From Marinomonas sp. THO17 (GTDB lineage: Bacteria > Pseudomonadota > Gammaproteobacteria > Pseudomonadales > Marinomonadaceae), in the NCBI RefSeq assembly GCF_040436405.1, contig NZ_AP031575.1, forward strand, positions 2,779,501 through 2,843,500: a stretch of 64,000 nucleotides of DNA. The letters are read 5' to 3'. Shown in pieces: positions 25,961 through 34,840 of this stretch; within the stretch, counting starts at the first letter, position 1; each line of letters begins with the position of its first letter. A model generated the notes under the pieces. It searched no databases. It was not told the DNA's origin and was given only the letters and a program-made list of their open reading frames with translations. The translations under genes and the position numbers were made by a program.

Positions 25961-27628
25961 CTAACGCTGTTTGGTCTCGTATTCAGGGTGTATCCAAACA
26001 GGTGCGTCCAAGCTTGGTAATGGTGTTTTGCCGAGAATGATGTCCGCTGCTTTTTCCGCCACCATAATGGTGGGTGCGTTTAAATTACCATTGGTGATGG
26101 TTGGGAAAATGGACGAATCCACCACGCGCAAACTCTTCACACCACGTACTCGACAAGCTTCATCCAGTACCGCCATAGGGTCATTATCTGCCCCCATTTT
26201 ACAAGTACAGGAAGGATGATAAGCACTTTCGACGTTTTCCTTGACCCATTTATCAATGTCTTCGTCACTTTGCACATCAAGTCCCGGCTGAATTTCTTCG
26301 CCACGGAATTCGTCCAAAGCCGACTGTTGCAGAATTTCACGGCTTAGGCGAATAGTGTCGCGCCAATCTTGTTTATCCTGTTCTGTGGAAAGGTAATTGA
26401 ACAAAATACGTGGCTTAGCCGCTGGGTCAGCCGACTCTATCCATAACTTACCACGACTTTCTGGCTTATTCGGGCCAACGTGAACCTGATAGCCATGACC
26501 ATCAAAAGCAGAGCGACCATCGTAGCGCATCGCTGCTGGCAAGAAGTGATATTGGATATTCGGCCATTTCAAACCTGCGCGAGAGCGGATGAAACCACAA
26601 GATTCAAAATGGTTGGTCGCCCCCAAACCATCTTTAAATAAAATCCAGCGAGTACCGATTAAACCTTTACTGATTAAGTCCAATTTACCATTCAGAGTAA
26701 CTGGCTTATTGCAACGGTATTGGAAGTAGACTTCCAAGTGATCTTGCAAGTTTTCCCCAACCCCCGGTAGTTCCTGTACTACTGGCACACCTGCTTTTTC
26801 AAGCACGTCTTTTGGACCCACGCCAGACAATTGCAATAATTGCGGAGAACCAACAGAGCCTGCTGACAGAATGACTTCGTTATTGGCGTTTACTTGATAT
26901 ACCGTCCCTTTTTTACTGAACTCAATACCCACAGCGCGTTTGCCGTCAAACAGGACTTTGTGGCTCAATACACCGGTTTTCAAGGTTAAGTTAGAGCGTT
27001 TCATTGCGCGACGCAGATACACATTAGAGGTAGAAGCGCGTACGCCATTTTTTACCGTCATGTGCATTGGCCCAAAGCCTTCCTGTCGGAAGCCATTGTA
27101 ATCGTCAGTTTTGCCGTATCCCGCTTGGTCACCTGCTTCAATAAAAGCTTGGTACAAGGGGTTATAGCTCATGTCGTTACCATTGTTGGTGGCTAAGGGA
27201 CCTTCACCACCACGGTATAAATCCGCTCCGCCTTTCCAAGACTCGGCCTTTTTAAAGTAAGGTAGACAAGACTGATAATTCCAGCCTTTTGCGCCATGTT
27301 CTTCCCACTCATCAAAATCACATGCGTGGCCACGTACGTACACCATACCATTGATGGAAGAGGAACCTCCTAATACTTTTCCGCGAGGGCAGTGCATTTC
27401 ACGACCGTCTAAACCGGGCTCTTTGTCAGTGTGAAATTGCCAAGCGTATTTTTCTGTGTTCATCGGGTAGGACAAAGCCGTTGGCATTTGGATAAAGATG
27501 CTTTTATCTGTGCCGCCCATTTCCAATAGCAAGACCTTATGTTCACCGCTCTGCGTCAAACGGTCTGCCAGTACGCAGCCTGCAGAGCCAGCACCGACAA
27601 TAACGTAATCGTAAGTTTCGTTTGCCAT
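25961..27628 (-). CDS. betA: Choline dehydrogenase
   Basis: A 555-residue FAD-dependent GMC oxidoreductase that oxidises choline to betaine aldehyde (and on to betaine) in osmoprotectant synthesis. FAD-binding [13 protein letters not shown] lies at about 12-24, GMC signature [14 protein letters not shown] at about 88-101, and the family's catalytic C-terminal part shows HPSCTCKMG and [21 protein letters not shown]. Length is normal for BetA. It lies 26 bp downstream of betB, so both are in one operon transcribed leftward. Confidence 0.93.
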   Translation of the reverse strand: MANETYDYVIVGAGSAGCVLADRLTQSGEHKVLLLEMGGTDKSIFIQMPTALSYPMNTEKYAWQFHTDKEPGLDGREMHCPRGKVLGGSSSINGMVYVRGHACDFDEWEEHGAKGWNYQSCLPYFKKAESWKGGADLYRGGEGPLATNNGNDMSYNPLYQAFIEAGDQAGYGKTDDYNGFRQEGFGPMHMTVKNGVRASTSNVYLRRAMKRSNLTLKTGVLSHKVLFDGKRAVGIEFSKKGTVYQVNANNEVILSAGSVGSPQLLQLSGVGPKDVLEKAGVPVVQELPGVGENLQDHLEVYFQYRCNKPVTLNGKLDLISKGLIGTRWILFKDGLGATNHFESCGFIRSRAGLKWPNIQYHFLPAAMRYDGRSAFDGHGYQVHVGPNKPESRGKLWIESADPAAKPRILFNYLSTEQDKQDWRDTIRLSREILQQSALDEFRGEEIQPGLDVQSDEDIDKWVKENVESAYHPSCTCKMGADNDPMAVLDEACRVRGVKSLRVVDSSIFPTITNGNLNAPTIMVAEKAADIILGKTPLPSLDAPVWIHPEYETKQR

Positions 27629-27654
27629 ACTTTTTCTCTCTTACTCAGTCTTGC

Positions 27655-29112
27655 TTAATAAGGATTCTGAATGTCATTCAAATCGACAAAAATGCTCTTG
27701 TTTTGCGTGTAGTGGTATAAAGTATCTATACCATTTTCACGACCAATGCCTGATTCTTTGTAGCCGCCAACTGGCATTTCCGCAGGGGATGCGCCCCAAG
27801 CGTTAATCCAACAAATACCCGCTTGCAATTGGTTGATCACACGATGAGCGCGGGCGAAGTCTTTGGTGAAGACGCCTGCTGCTAAGCCCAACTTGGTATC
27901 GTTAGCACGAGCAATAGCATCGTCTTCGTCTTTAAAACTCAATACCGACATTACTGGGCCAAAGATCTCATCTTTTACCTGCGGCATATCATCGGTACAG
28001 TTGGTGAAGACAGTAGGCGCTACAAACGCACCCTTGTCTAAACCGTTTTCTGTCACTTGGTAGCCACCACATAGCAAAGTCGCCCCTGCGTCTTTTGCCG
28101 CTTGAATATAGCCTAAGACTTTTTGCATGTGGTTTTTCGAAATCAAAGCGCCCACTTGTGTCGCCATGTCCATTGGGTCACCGACAATCATGGCTTCGGT
28201 GCGTTGTTTCAGTTCTTTGGTAAAGGCTTCTAACATGTCTTCATGGACAAATACGCGTGTGCCATTGGTGCAAACTTCACCTTGTGTATAGAAGTTGGCC
28301 AACATGGCGGCAGAAACCGCTTGATCGATTGGCATGTCAGGGAAGATGATCATAGGAGACTTACCGCCCAATTCCATGGTCACTTCTTTGAGAGACTGAG
28401 CTGACGCCGCCATGACTTTTTTACCTGTGCCCACTTCCCCCGTGAAGGATACTTTATCGATATCAGGGTGATTGGTGATCATTTGACCGGTACGACCATC
28501 ACCTTGTACCACATTGAACACACCGTCTGGTAAACCCGCTTCGGTAAAAATTTCCGCCAGTTTGAGGGCGGTTAATGGGGTTTCTTCTGATGGCTTGAAA
28601 ATCATCGCATTGCCAGCCGCCAGTGCTGGGCCTGATTTCCACATGGCGATTTGAATAGGGTAGTTCCATGCGCCAATGCCAGCGCAAATGCCTAACGGTT
28701 CACGGCGAGTATAGAAAAAGTTTCCGTTTCCTAAGTCTTGGTATTCGCCTTGGATTTTGTCGGTCAGTCCTGCGTAATATTCGATCACATCGGCACCGGT
28801 TTCAATGTCAACGCAAATGGCTTCTTGTAAGGGTTTACCTGTGTCTAACACTTCCAGTTTGGCCAACTCTTCATTACGTTCACGCAGCATGTCTGCGGCT
28901 TTTTTAAGAATGCGACCACGCTCTACTGGGCTCATTGCCGCCCAGACTTTTTGACCTTGTTTGGCAGATTCAACTGCAGCATCAAGCTCCGCTTGTCCAG
29001 CATGTTCAACCGTTGCGATGACTTCCCCTGTGGCTGGGTTGATGGTTTCAAAATGTTCTCCGCTGGTGGATGCATGGTAGCGGCCGTGAATGTATTGCTG
29101 CTTGTGTGCCAT
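27655..29112 (-). CDS. betB: Betaine aldehyde dehydrogenase
   Basis: A 485-residue NAD(P)-dependent aldehyde dehydrogenase converting betaine aldehyde to glycine betaine. Visible motifs are the Glu-containing [11 protein letters not shown] (about 247-257), catalytic Cys in [13 protein letters not shown] (about 283-290), and the C-terminal [19 protein letters not shown]. First gene of betBA. The usual partner regulator betI is not next to it; a perfect inverted repeat lies just upstream instead. Confidence 0.94.
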   Translation of the reverse strand: MAHKQQYIHGRYHASTSGEHFETINPATGEVIATVEHAGQAELDAAVESAKQGQKVWAAMSPVERGRILKKAADMLRERNEELAKLEVLDTGKPLQEAICVDIETGADVIEYYAGLTDKIQGEYQDLGNGNFFYTRREPLGICAGIGAWNYPIQIAMWKSGPALAAGNAMIFKPSEETPLTALKLAEIFTEAGLPDGVFNVVQGDGRTGQMITNHPDIDKVSFTGEVGTGKKVMAASAQSLKEVTMELGGKSPMIIFPDMPIDQAVSAAMLANFYTQGEVCTNGTRVFVHEDMLEAFTKELKQRTEAMIVGDPMDMATQVGALISKNHMQKVLGYIQAAKDAGATLLCGGYQVTENGLDKGAFVAPTVFTNCTDDMPQVKDEIFGPVMSVLSFKDEDDAIARANDTKLGLAAGVFTKDFARAHRVINQLQAGICWINAWGASPAEMPVGGYKESGIGRENGIDTLYHYTQNKSIFVDLNDIQNPY

Positions 29113-29172
29113 CTTGTTTGCCTCTCTTCATTGGGTTCAATACCCTGTTTTTAGTAGCATCAAGGTATGAAT

Positions 29173-29200
29173 TTTTTATTAAACGCGCATTTAATAAAAA
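29173..29200. promoter_or_regulatory. Perfect 11-bp inverted repeat upstream of betB, likely operator
   Basis: TTTTTATTAAA (29173-29183) and TTTAATAAAAA (29190-29200) are exact reverse complements separated by CGCGCA, 60 to 88 bp upstream of the betB start. A symmetric site of this size fits a TetR-type regulator such as BetI. No T tract or gene end is nearby, which argues against a terminator. Confidence 0.6.
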
Positions 29201-29332
29201 CATTGTAACATTTTTACTCATGAATATCAGCCTGCCGACTAAGGGCGACGCAAAGAGTTCGATGGGCGTCGTTTCAAATGAGTTTAGCGACCTTTTATGA
29301 CAAGATGGGTAGAAAAAGGTGTATGTATGGCT

Positions 29333-29373
29333 AAGAAAAAACGGCACCTCAATTCAGTGATGATGAGGTGCCG
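29333..29373 (-). terminator. Rho-independent terminator after the CBM48 gene
   Basis: CGGCACCTCA pairs with TGAGGTGCCG (29342-29373, 12-base loop); on the minus strand a run of T follows it. Confidence 0.8.
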
Positions 29374-29399
29374 TACAATAGACAAGGTGGTAGGCAGCA

Positions 29400-29705
29400 T
29401 CAGAGATTTAATACACCATTGCTGTCATGGCTAACTGGGCTTGGCACATAGGCATCGGCCATATCGTCATTCAGCCAATAAACATTGTCTGCGACATAAC
29501 GAAATTGATAAGTGTTATCCACTTCCAAGTTTAACGTTGATGCGTACAAGCCAGTTTTTTGTTTCCTGAGCGGATTGGCTTCCGCATCCCAGTTATTAAA
29601 ATCCCCCACGACAGACACTTTACTGGCATCACCAATGGCTTCTGCAGGTAAGGAAAACTTTACTTTGCATTCTGGCTTAGTCTTTAGGTAGGTTTTCTCA
29701 ATCAT
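29400..29705 (-). CDS. Glycogen-recognition (CBM48/isoamylase N-terminal) domain protein
   Basis: A 101-residue cytosolic protein consisting of one CBM48-type beta-sandwich. I start at ATG 29705, since GGAG lies seven bases upstream; ATG 29717 is the alternative. The family pattern is KVKFSLPAEA, VSVVGDFNNWD, NPLRKQKTGLYASTL and the strand YQFRYVADNVYWLNDD. Similar stand-alone proteins occur in many marine bacteria and bind alpha-glucans or act in regulation of AMPK-like type; the role here is unproven. It has its own terminator. Confidence 0.82.
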   Translation of the reverse strand: MIEKTYLKTKPECKVKFSLPAEAIGDASKVSVVGDFNNWDAEANPLRKQKTGLYASTLNLEVDNTYQFRYVADNVYWLNDDMADAYVPSPVSHDSNGVLNL

Positions 29706-30104
29706 TTCCAGCTCCATATGATCTAACAAAGAAACATCATTAAAAAGGCTACTGCAAAAGCCTGAGGACAAACGAGATACAAGATTAATCCAAGCTGAAG
29801 CAAGGCTTGAGCCAGATTTGGTAACTCATTAACATCAAAAGAAAAGCCTGTTTAACGTTTGATAAACAAAGGATTTTCTAATTGCTTAAGACCGATTTTT
29901 GCCCCAAATTGGCGCTTAAGGAAAGTACAGATAAGTTTTCCTTTAGTCTTAGTTGGAAGGTCAAGCGAGCGCTCTGTGTTAACCGTGATCACACAATTCG
30001 CCGTTTTTCTGTTCCTTTTTTATTATAGGATGTAAATTCACATTCTACTTGACTGAATTAAGCTAGACTGAAAAGACACTAATAAAAAGTATAAGAGGTG
30101 TGTA
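29706..30104. other. Intergenic region, 399 bp
   Basis: No protein gene seen. An inverted repeat AAGGAAA (29918-29924) and TTTCCTT (29937-29943) is present and could be an operator or weak hairpin. The divergent promoters for the CBM48 gene and the small membrane protein must lie here. Confidence 0.4.
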
Positions 30105-30236
30105 ATGGATATTGAATTGATAGTCCTTATGATTTTGAGTCTTCTGTTGGTGGTAAAGATCGTCTACTTAGTGATGATGAAAAAAACACTAGAAGAGCAC
30201 AACGACTCTTCTCATCATGACCATCATGGATCTTGA
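30105..30236 (+). CDS. Small membrane protein with His-rich tail (43 residues)
   Basis: ATG 30105 is preceded by AAGAGG. The product begins MDIELIVLMILSLLLVVKIV, one clear membrane helix (about 4-25), then a basic-acidic linker (KKTLEEHND) and a tail rich in His (SSHHDHHGS) that could bind a metal ion. The stop lies two bases before the convergent OlsF-like gene's stop. No family recognised. The good ribosome binding site and coherent topology support a real gene. Confidence 0.6.
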   Translation: MDIELIVLMILSLLLVVKIVYLVMMKKTLEEHNDSSHHDHHGS

Positions 30237-30237
30237 A

Positions 30238-31950
30238 TTATTGACCTCGGTAGCGCTTGTTTTTCGCTTCTTTGACTGTGTTGAGATCGACCAAAACCAA
30301 TCCGTCTACACAGTAGCCAAAGTCAGCATCTACGCCAAAGTCTAAGAAGCGAACGCCGCCAGGTTCACACAATTCACTGTATTGTTTGAATAAGGTAGGA
30401 ACGCTGGCACCGAAATGCCCTAGTTGTTCTTTTAGTACTTTAAAGTCTTCTTCGTAATTGTCACCCGCAAACATATTCTGGATGATGTCCTTGTGCTCAG
30501 GGTTCACCTGATAAGGTGTAAAAGAGCGAGCCAGATGTTCTTTGTCCGCAAAATACAGCTGATAAAAAGAGACAATAAAATCTTTTGCCACTTGCGGATA
30601 ACTGTTGCTGAGGCTGACAGGACCAAACATATAGCGAATCTCAGGGTGGCGATTTAAATAAGCGCCAATGCCATACCATAAATAATCCAAGCTGCGTTTG
30701 CCCCAGTATTTGGGTTGTACAAAACTGCGCCCCAGTTCGATACCTTGCTCAAAATAAGGCTCCATATCGCAGGAATAGCGGAACAGTTCGGCACTGTAGA
30801 TGCGATTTGGGGATTCTTCCTTCATATAGCGAGCGACTTCGCCAATGCGATAAGCGCCGACGATTTCCAGTTCTTCTTCGTCCCAAAGAATTAGGTGACG
30901 ATAATATTGGTCGAATTTATCCAAGTCTGAACGCTCACCTGTGCCTTCGCCCACTTTGCGAAACGCCACTTCTCGCAAGCGACCGATTTCTTTCATGGTG
31001 ACAGAAGTCGCATCATAGTCGAACAAATAAATTTGTTTGTTGTCTTTGGTGCTGCCCAAATGTTGTGATTGCTTTAGCTCGTGCTTGATGAGCTGACGAT
31101 TCTGTGGGTGATCTATCGTTTTTTCCGTTTTCAACAAGGGCTTCTTGCCTTTGGCGATGCGGTACAAATGACGTTTCACCAGTTTGTTTTTTTCTTTGTC
31201 GCTTAATGGCAATTGCGCCACTTCCTGAATCGGAATAGCTTGACCCACTTGCATAGGAATCTTGCGATTGCGCTGACGAAACATTTCGTTAGCCAACTGA
31301 AGGGTGGACAAGGGGCGATACACCAAAGAGCTGGTGTAAAAGAGCATGGAATTACGGCCACCAATGTGTACCGGCAATAAGGGGCTGTTGGTTTTTTGCG
31401 CTAACTTAAGATAGTTTTGATTCCATTTTTGATCTTTTACGCCACTGGGTGACATGCGTGATACTTCACCAGCGGGGAAAATAATGATGGCTTCTTCATT
31501 GTGCAGACAGTTCATGATGGCCTTGAGCTGCATTCTGCCCGTTTTGCCGGCCAGATTATCCACTGGCAATACTAGGTTTTTGAGACCATCAAAGCCCATT
31601 AACATATCGTTAGCTATGATTTTGACATCGGGACGAATCTCGCCAACTAAACGTAACAATGCGAGTCCGTCTAATGCGCCTAATGGATGGTTGGCGATGA
31701 TCATAACGCGACCCACCGCAGGAATATTACGCCTATCCATTTGGCTGACTTGGTAACCAAAATTGAAATGATCTAAAACACGATCAATGAATTCAAACCC
31801 AGCGCAACCATCGTTCTTTTCAAGGAACTCGTTCACTTCATTTTCATGAAACAAGCGCTTTAAAAGACTTAAGGTAGGACGAGTAATTAAAGGGCTTTTG
31901 TCGAAAAACTGAGGTGATTTACTGGCAATCATTTGCTCGACTTGTATCAC
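30238..31950 (-). CDS. olsF: Bifunctional acyltransferase, OlsF-like ornithine lipid synthase
   Basis: A 570-residue fusion. I start at GTG 31950 because GGAG precedes it; an ATG at 32016 is in frame but has no site. The N-terminal half holds a PlsC-type O-acyltransferase with the NHPLGALDG (HX4D-like) motif and IFPAGEVSR; the C-terminal half is a GNAT-type N-acyltransferase like OlsB (ELFRYSCDMEPYFEQGIELG, SFVQPKYWGKRSLDYLW). The same order and size are known in OlsF, which makes ornithine lipid by N- then O-acylation. A less specific call is 'hemolysin-like acyltransferase'. Confidence 0.75.
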   Translation of the reverse strand: MIQVEQMIASKSPQFFDKSPLITRPTLSLLKRLFHENEVNEFLEKNDGCAGFEFIDRVLDHFNFGYQVSQMDRRNIPAVGRVMIIANHPLGALDGLALLRLVGEIRPDVKIIANDMLMGFDGLKNLVLPVDNLAGKTGRMQLKAIMNCLHNEEAIIIFPAGEVSRMSPSGVKDQKWNQNYLKLAQKTNSPLLPVHIGGRNSMLFYTSSLVYRPLSTLQLANEMFRQRNRKIPMQVGQAIPIQEVAQLPLSDKEKNKLVKRHLYRIAKGKKPLLKTEKTIDHPQNRQLIKHELKQSQHLGSTKDNKQIYLFDYDATSVTMKEIGRLREVAFRKVGEGTGERSDLDKFDQYYRHLILWDEEELEIVGAYRIGEVARYMKEESPNRIYSAELFRYSCDMEPYFEQGIELGRSFVQPKYWGKRSLDYLWYGIGAYLNRHPEIRYMFGPVSLSNSYPQVAKDFIVSFYQLYFADKEHLARSFTPYQVNPEHKDIIQNMFAGDNYEEDFKVLKEQLGHFGASVPTLFKQYSELCEPGGVRFLDFGVDADFGYCVDGLVLVDLNTVKEAKNKRYRGQ

Positions 31951-32123
31951 GATGGTGCTCCGCTCTGAATAAACTCTTGATGATTTATTACTCAGATTAG
32001 AGAGGCATTGTGACAAGCGGGTGACGCTAAGGTGTCGAATCGATGACCGATTTTTAACAGAAATAAGTCAATCTGTTTTACTTTTTATTTCATCGATTCT
32101 TTTTTCATCACTTCTATTAGGAC

Positions 32124-32151
32124 AATATGATGAGAAAAATATGATGAGAAA
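32124..32151. repeat. Perfect tandem 14-bp repeat
   Basis: AATATGATGAGAAA occurs twice in immediate succession. Flanking CATCACTT (32106-32113) and AAGTGATG (32150-32157) are reverse complements, so a hairpin with a large loop is possible. Confidence 0.65.
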
Positions 32152-32169
32152 GTGATGTGATAAAATTCG

Positions 32170-32370
32170 TCATGACTCTTCATCAGTAGGTTCTTCTTCA
32201 AAGCGATAAAAGAAGTTCCATACACAATAAATGGTCAGTAAAATGGCGAGACCAGCCCATAGAGGTTCATCGTAAAGCCATTCGATGGCGGCCCAAACAC
32301 CACAGATTAAGGTTGCGACCACACGGCGCCAGAAAGGTTGAAAAAATTGGCGATCGGTTTCATTCAGCAT
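32170..32370 (-). CDS. Small two-helix membrane protein, DUF3329-like
   Basis: A 66-residue protein with two hydrophobic segments (about 16-32 and 36-54) and an acidic tail (FEEEPTDEES). The N terminus, FFQPFWRRVVATLICGVWAA, resembles small DUF3329-type proteins of related marine gammaproteobacteria, which I recall only loosely. Function unknown. Single gene. Confidence 0.6.
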   Translation of the reverse strand: MLNETDRQFFQPFWRRVVATLICGVWAAIEWLYDEPLWAGLAILLTIYCVWNFFYRFEEEPTDEES

Positions 32371-32528
32371 GCTGTACCTACGGAAATTAAATTTATTATT
32401 ATGCGAATAATGAAAGCACTATTGCGTTGATGCAATATGTTTCTTGTCTTATTGATGCTTACCGTTAAAAGGGTAGGAAGGTGAAAACGGGGCAGGCCCA
32501 CGTGAAAAAACACATGAGCCTGTAGACT

Positions 32529-32711
32529 TTATTGCGCTTTCGTTTTGCTGTTGCCCAACGAAATATGACGTGATCCTGTCATTTGAGATTGGCCACTGAC
32601 ACCTGAGTCTATTTTATTAATTTGTCCACCGCGAGCGAAGAATTCTTGCATTTGTTTTTCAATGGATTCCGAGGTTTCCGTTGCCGCCGGCTGTTTCTTT
32701 TTTGTGGCCAT
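32529..32711 (-). CDS. Hypothetical small basic protein
   Basis: A 60-residue protein starting at ATG 32711 after AAGGAC; a longer in-frame start at 32741 lacks support. It has a basic MATKKKQ start, a helix (IEKQMQEFFARGGQ), and a KIDSGVSGQSQ linker with a polar end. Similar proteins are common in gammaproteobacteria, but I do not recognise a named function. Possibly RNA- or ribosome-associated, given charge and size. Confidence 0.55.
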   Translation of the reverse strand: MATKKKQPAATETSESIEKQMQEFFARGGQINKIDSGVSGQSQMTGSRHISLGNSKTKAQ

Positions 32712-32895
32712 GAGAAGAGTCCTTGTTGTGAATTTGAACAAGGACTATACCAGACTTTCACATTTTTTTCTTGTTTAGGTTAAAAAACATTCACTTAGCG
32801 AGTTACAGCCTGCTAGAAAGTCACGGCTGGATAGAAGCGAGGCTATCAAGACGAGAAAGTGATAAGAGACCTTAAGAGCCTCTTATCATTTAATT

Positions 32896-33588
32896 CTAAA
32901 GACTGGTGTGCGGGTGGTAACGACGCAATATAGGGTTAAGTAAGCGTGTGAACCAACCAGTGAATTCGATCGGAGCATCCAGTACGGTCAAACAAATGCA
33001 TTCAGCATCTTTGGTGACAATTGGCTTGTGTTTATGGCGCGCATCACGACAAATAAAATCACCTTTACGGTATATTCCGGTTTCATCAGAAAATGCTCCT
33101 TCCAACACTAGGGTAATTTCATCACCTGTGTGCGTGTGTGTCGGCATGTGCGCTCCCGGTTTGACCCGTGTTAAGGCAACTTGCGCACCACCTTCTTCAT
33201 TGAGCAAAGTGGCAATCTTAAAAGAAGGGGACAAATGCATCCAAGGTAGCTCGTCATAGTCATGATGAATGAACTGTCGCAAACTCTTTGGAATCAGGTA
33301 ACCCTTGCTGTCTCTTTGTGGCAAAGCTGTATTGATAGCAGTGTCGCTGGGAACCGCTTCTTGTTGTGACAGTTTTGCAAAGAACTGGTCTTTCAAATAT
33401 CTAACTGATTGAGTCGGCATAGTATTTTGCTCAAACAGTTCAGCCCCCAGTGCTTCGAGCTTCATTAGTTGCTTTTGGCACTCAGGACATTGTTCTAAAT
33501 GGGTCGACACACACAGAGAATGTGCAAGGGGTAAGGCACCTGCCGCATAGTCGGTTAATGTTTCGATTGATGGATGGTAGTGAGTCAT
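32896..33588 (-). CDS. chrR: ChrR-type anti-sigma factor (zinc, cupin)
   Basis: A 230-residue anti-sigma factor that sequesters its partner ECF sigma factor in the cytosol and releases it on singlet oxygen or similar stress. I start at ATG 33588, eight bases after GAGG (TTG 33591 is also open). The N-terminal zinc anti-sigma site has H5, H30, C34 and C37 (HLEQCPEC), matching ChrR spacing. The C-terminal half is a cupin with HTHTGDE and GDFICRDARHKH. It is four bases after the sigma gene. Confidence 0.9.
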   Translation of the reverse strand: MTHYHPSIETLTDYAAGALPLAHSLCVSTHLEQCPECQKQLMKLEALGAELFEQNTMPTQSVRYLKDQFFAKLSQQEAVPSDTAINTALPQRDSKGYLIPKSLRQFIHHDYDELPWMHLSPSFKIATLLNEEGGAQVALTRVKPGAHMPTHTHTGDEITLVLEGAFSDETGIYRKGDFICRDARHKHKPIVTKDAECICLTVLDAPIEFTGWFTRLLNPILRRYHPHTSL

Positions 33589-33594
33589 CAAATA

Positions 33595-34170
33595 CTACCT
33601 CTTAACGTATATAGTCAATTTCTGGAGCGCCAAACGCACTCGAGATTTAATGGTTCCAAGGGGCAGAGATAATTCTTCTGCGGCTTCTTTGTGGGTTTTA
33701 CCTTCTAGATAGACTTTAGAAAGTACCTGCTTCTGATCAATTGGCAGTTTATCAAGGCTTTGTTGAATCCTTTGCTGATCACGCTTTAGTTGAGCATCTT
33801 TAAAAGGATCGGCGCTTTCATCAACAATATTTTGCCAAAGATATTCAGGATCAATATCGGACTGATAGCGACTATTTTTACGTAAATAGTCTATCCGAGC
33901 GTTCCTTGCCAAGGTAAAAACCCATGTATTGAGTGACGCAGCTTCAGGTTTGTAAGTGTGCGCTTTGTTCCATATACGAATCATCACTTCTTGAGCAATG
34001 TCGTCTGCCATTAGGTTCGCACCTGGCTGAGCGGCAAGGCAAAAGCTGCGAATTTTAGGCACATAATGGTCAAACAAGCGAGACAATGCGGCCTGATCGC
34101 GTTGCTCAGCAACTGCAATCATGTCTTGCACTCTTTTTTTGTCTGGTTCTATTTTGTTTGCGCTTTCCAT
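33595..34170 (-). CDS. ECF sigma factor, RpoE/ChrR-partner type (ECF11-like)
   Basis: A 191-residue sigma-70 family factor with regions 2 (DDIAQEVMIRIWNKA, RNARIDYLRKNSR) and 4 (LPIDQKQVLSKVYLEGKTHKEAAEELSLPLGTIKSRVR, helix-turn-helix, in part). Partner ChrR is encoded immediately downstream. A TGATCC-N16-CGTATC element upstream of this gene matches the one driving the divergent operon, so it likely activates itself and that operon. In Rhodobacter the equivalent system answers singlet oxygen. Confidence 0.92.
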   Translation of the reverse strand: MESANKIEPDKKRVQDMIAVAEQRDQAALSRLFDHYVPKIRSFCLAAQPGANLMADDIAQEVMIRIWNKAHTYKPEAASLNTWVFTLARNARIDYLRKNSRYQSDIDPEYLWQNIVDESADPFKDAQLKRDQQRIQQSLDKLPIDQKQVLSKVYLEGKTHKEAAEELSLPLGTIKSRVRLALQKLTIYVKR

Positions 34171-34231
34171 TTAGAGCTCCGAGTGATGGAGTATCGTCAA
34201 ACTTTCTGACAGCGTTTTGTTCAATATAGGG

Positions 34232-34259
34232 GATACGCGGTTACTCAAATTTTGGATCA
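34232..34259 (-). promoter_or_regulatory. ECF-type promoter for the sigma/chrR operon
   Basis: On the minus strand TGATCC (34259-34254), a 16-base spacer, then CGTATC (34237-34232), about 60 bp before the sigma start. It pairs in sequence and spacing with the plus-strand element at 34295-34322 and resembles the TGATC-type -35 of RpoE/ChrR systems. Confidence 0.72.
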
Positions 34260-34294
34260 CAGTGTGCTGCTTTACAAATAGAAAAATAATAAAT

Positions 34295-34322
34295 TGATCC
34301 ATTTTGCACCATCATGCGTTTA
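34295..34322 (+). promoter_or_regulatory. ECF-type promoter for the lipid operon
   Basis: TGATCC (34295-34300), a 16-base spacer, then CGTTTA (34317-34322), about 60 bp before the NTF2-like gene. The same design is found on the other strand before the sigma gene. Confidence 0.72.
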
Positions 34323-34380
34323 ATAAAACGTTGATTTTTTCAATTCAAATGCAACTACCGAACCAGAAGTGATGTGTATT

Positions 34381-34821
34381 ATGGATTCTAAACTCGCTCC
34401 CAATTTGCAACTGATAGAAAACTTTAAAGACTTCTATCGCGATGTTAAACATCCCAAGCTTGGTAAAATTGATCAAGTTTATGCGGACAACATCATTTTC
34501 AAAGATCCTATCCATGAGTTGCGAGGGGCGGAAGCTTTACACGCCTATTTGTCCGAGATGAGCGTTAATGTACAAAGTGGTCATTTCGAATATCTTGATC
34601 AGATTGTGTCTGACAACATGGCATACATTAAATGGAACATGCATTTCAAACACCCAAAACTGGGTAAGGACACCATTACGGTACGTGGTATGAGTCAAGT
34701 CCAGTTCCATGATTGCATCTATTTTCATGAAGACGTATACGATTTGGGTCAGCTTCTCTACGAAAATGTGCCCTTGTTAGGAAGTGTGGTCAAAGGCCTA
34801 AAAAGGCGTTTAGCCGTATAG
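34381..34821 (+). CDS. NTF2-like/SnoaL-type small protein
   Basis: A 146-residue cytosolic protein of the NTF2-like fold: an N-terminal helix pair (NLQLIENFKDFYRDV), PIHELRGAEALHAYLSEM and the curved-sheet strands around YLDQIVSDNMAYIKW. I start at MDSKLAP (ATG 34381); ATG 34372 is an alternative. First gene of the sigma-driven operon. Members in such operons are of unknown role; they may bind a lipid intermediate. Gene order with SDR, FAD oxidase, DUF1365 and Cfa recurs in gammaproteobacteria with ECF11/ChrR. Confidence 0.8.
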   Translation: MDSKLAPNLQLIENFKDFYRDVKHPKLGKIDQVYADNIIFKDPIHELRGAEALHAYLSEMSVNVQSGHFEYLDQIVSDNMAYIKWNMHFKHPKLGKDTITVRGMSQVQFHDCIYFHEDVYDLGQLLYENVPLLGSVVKGLKRRLAV

Positions 34822-34840
34822 CTTGAGGGAGCCTGCTATC

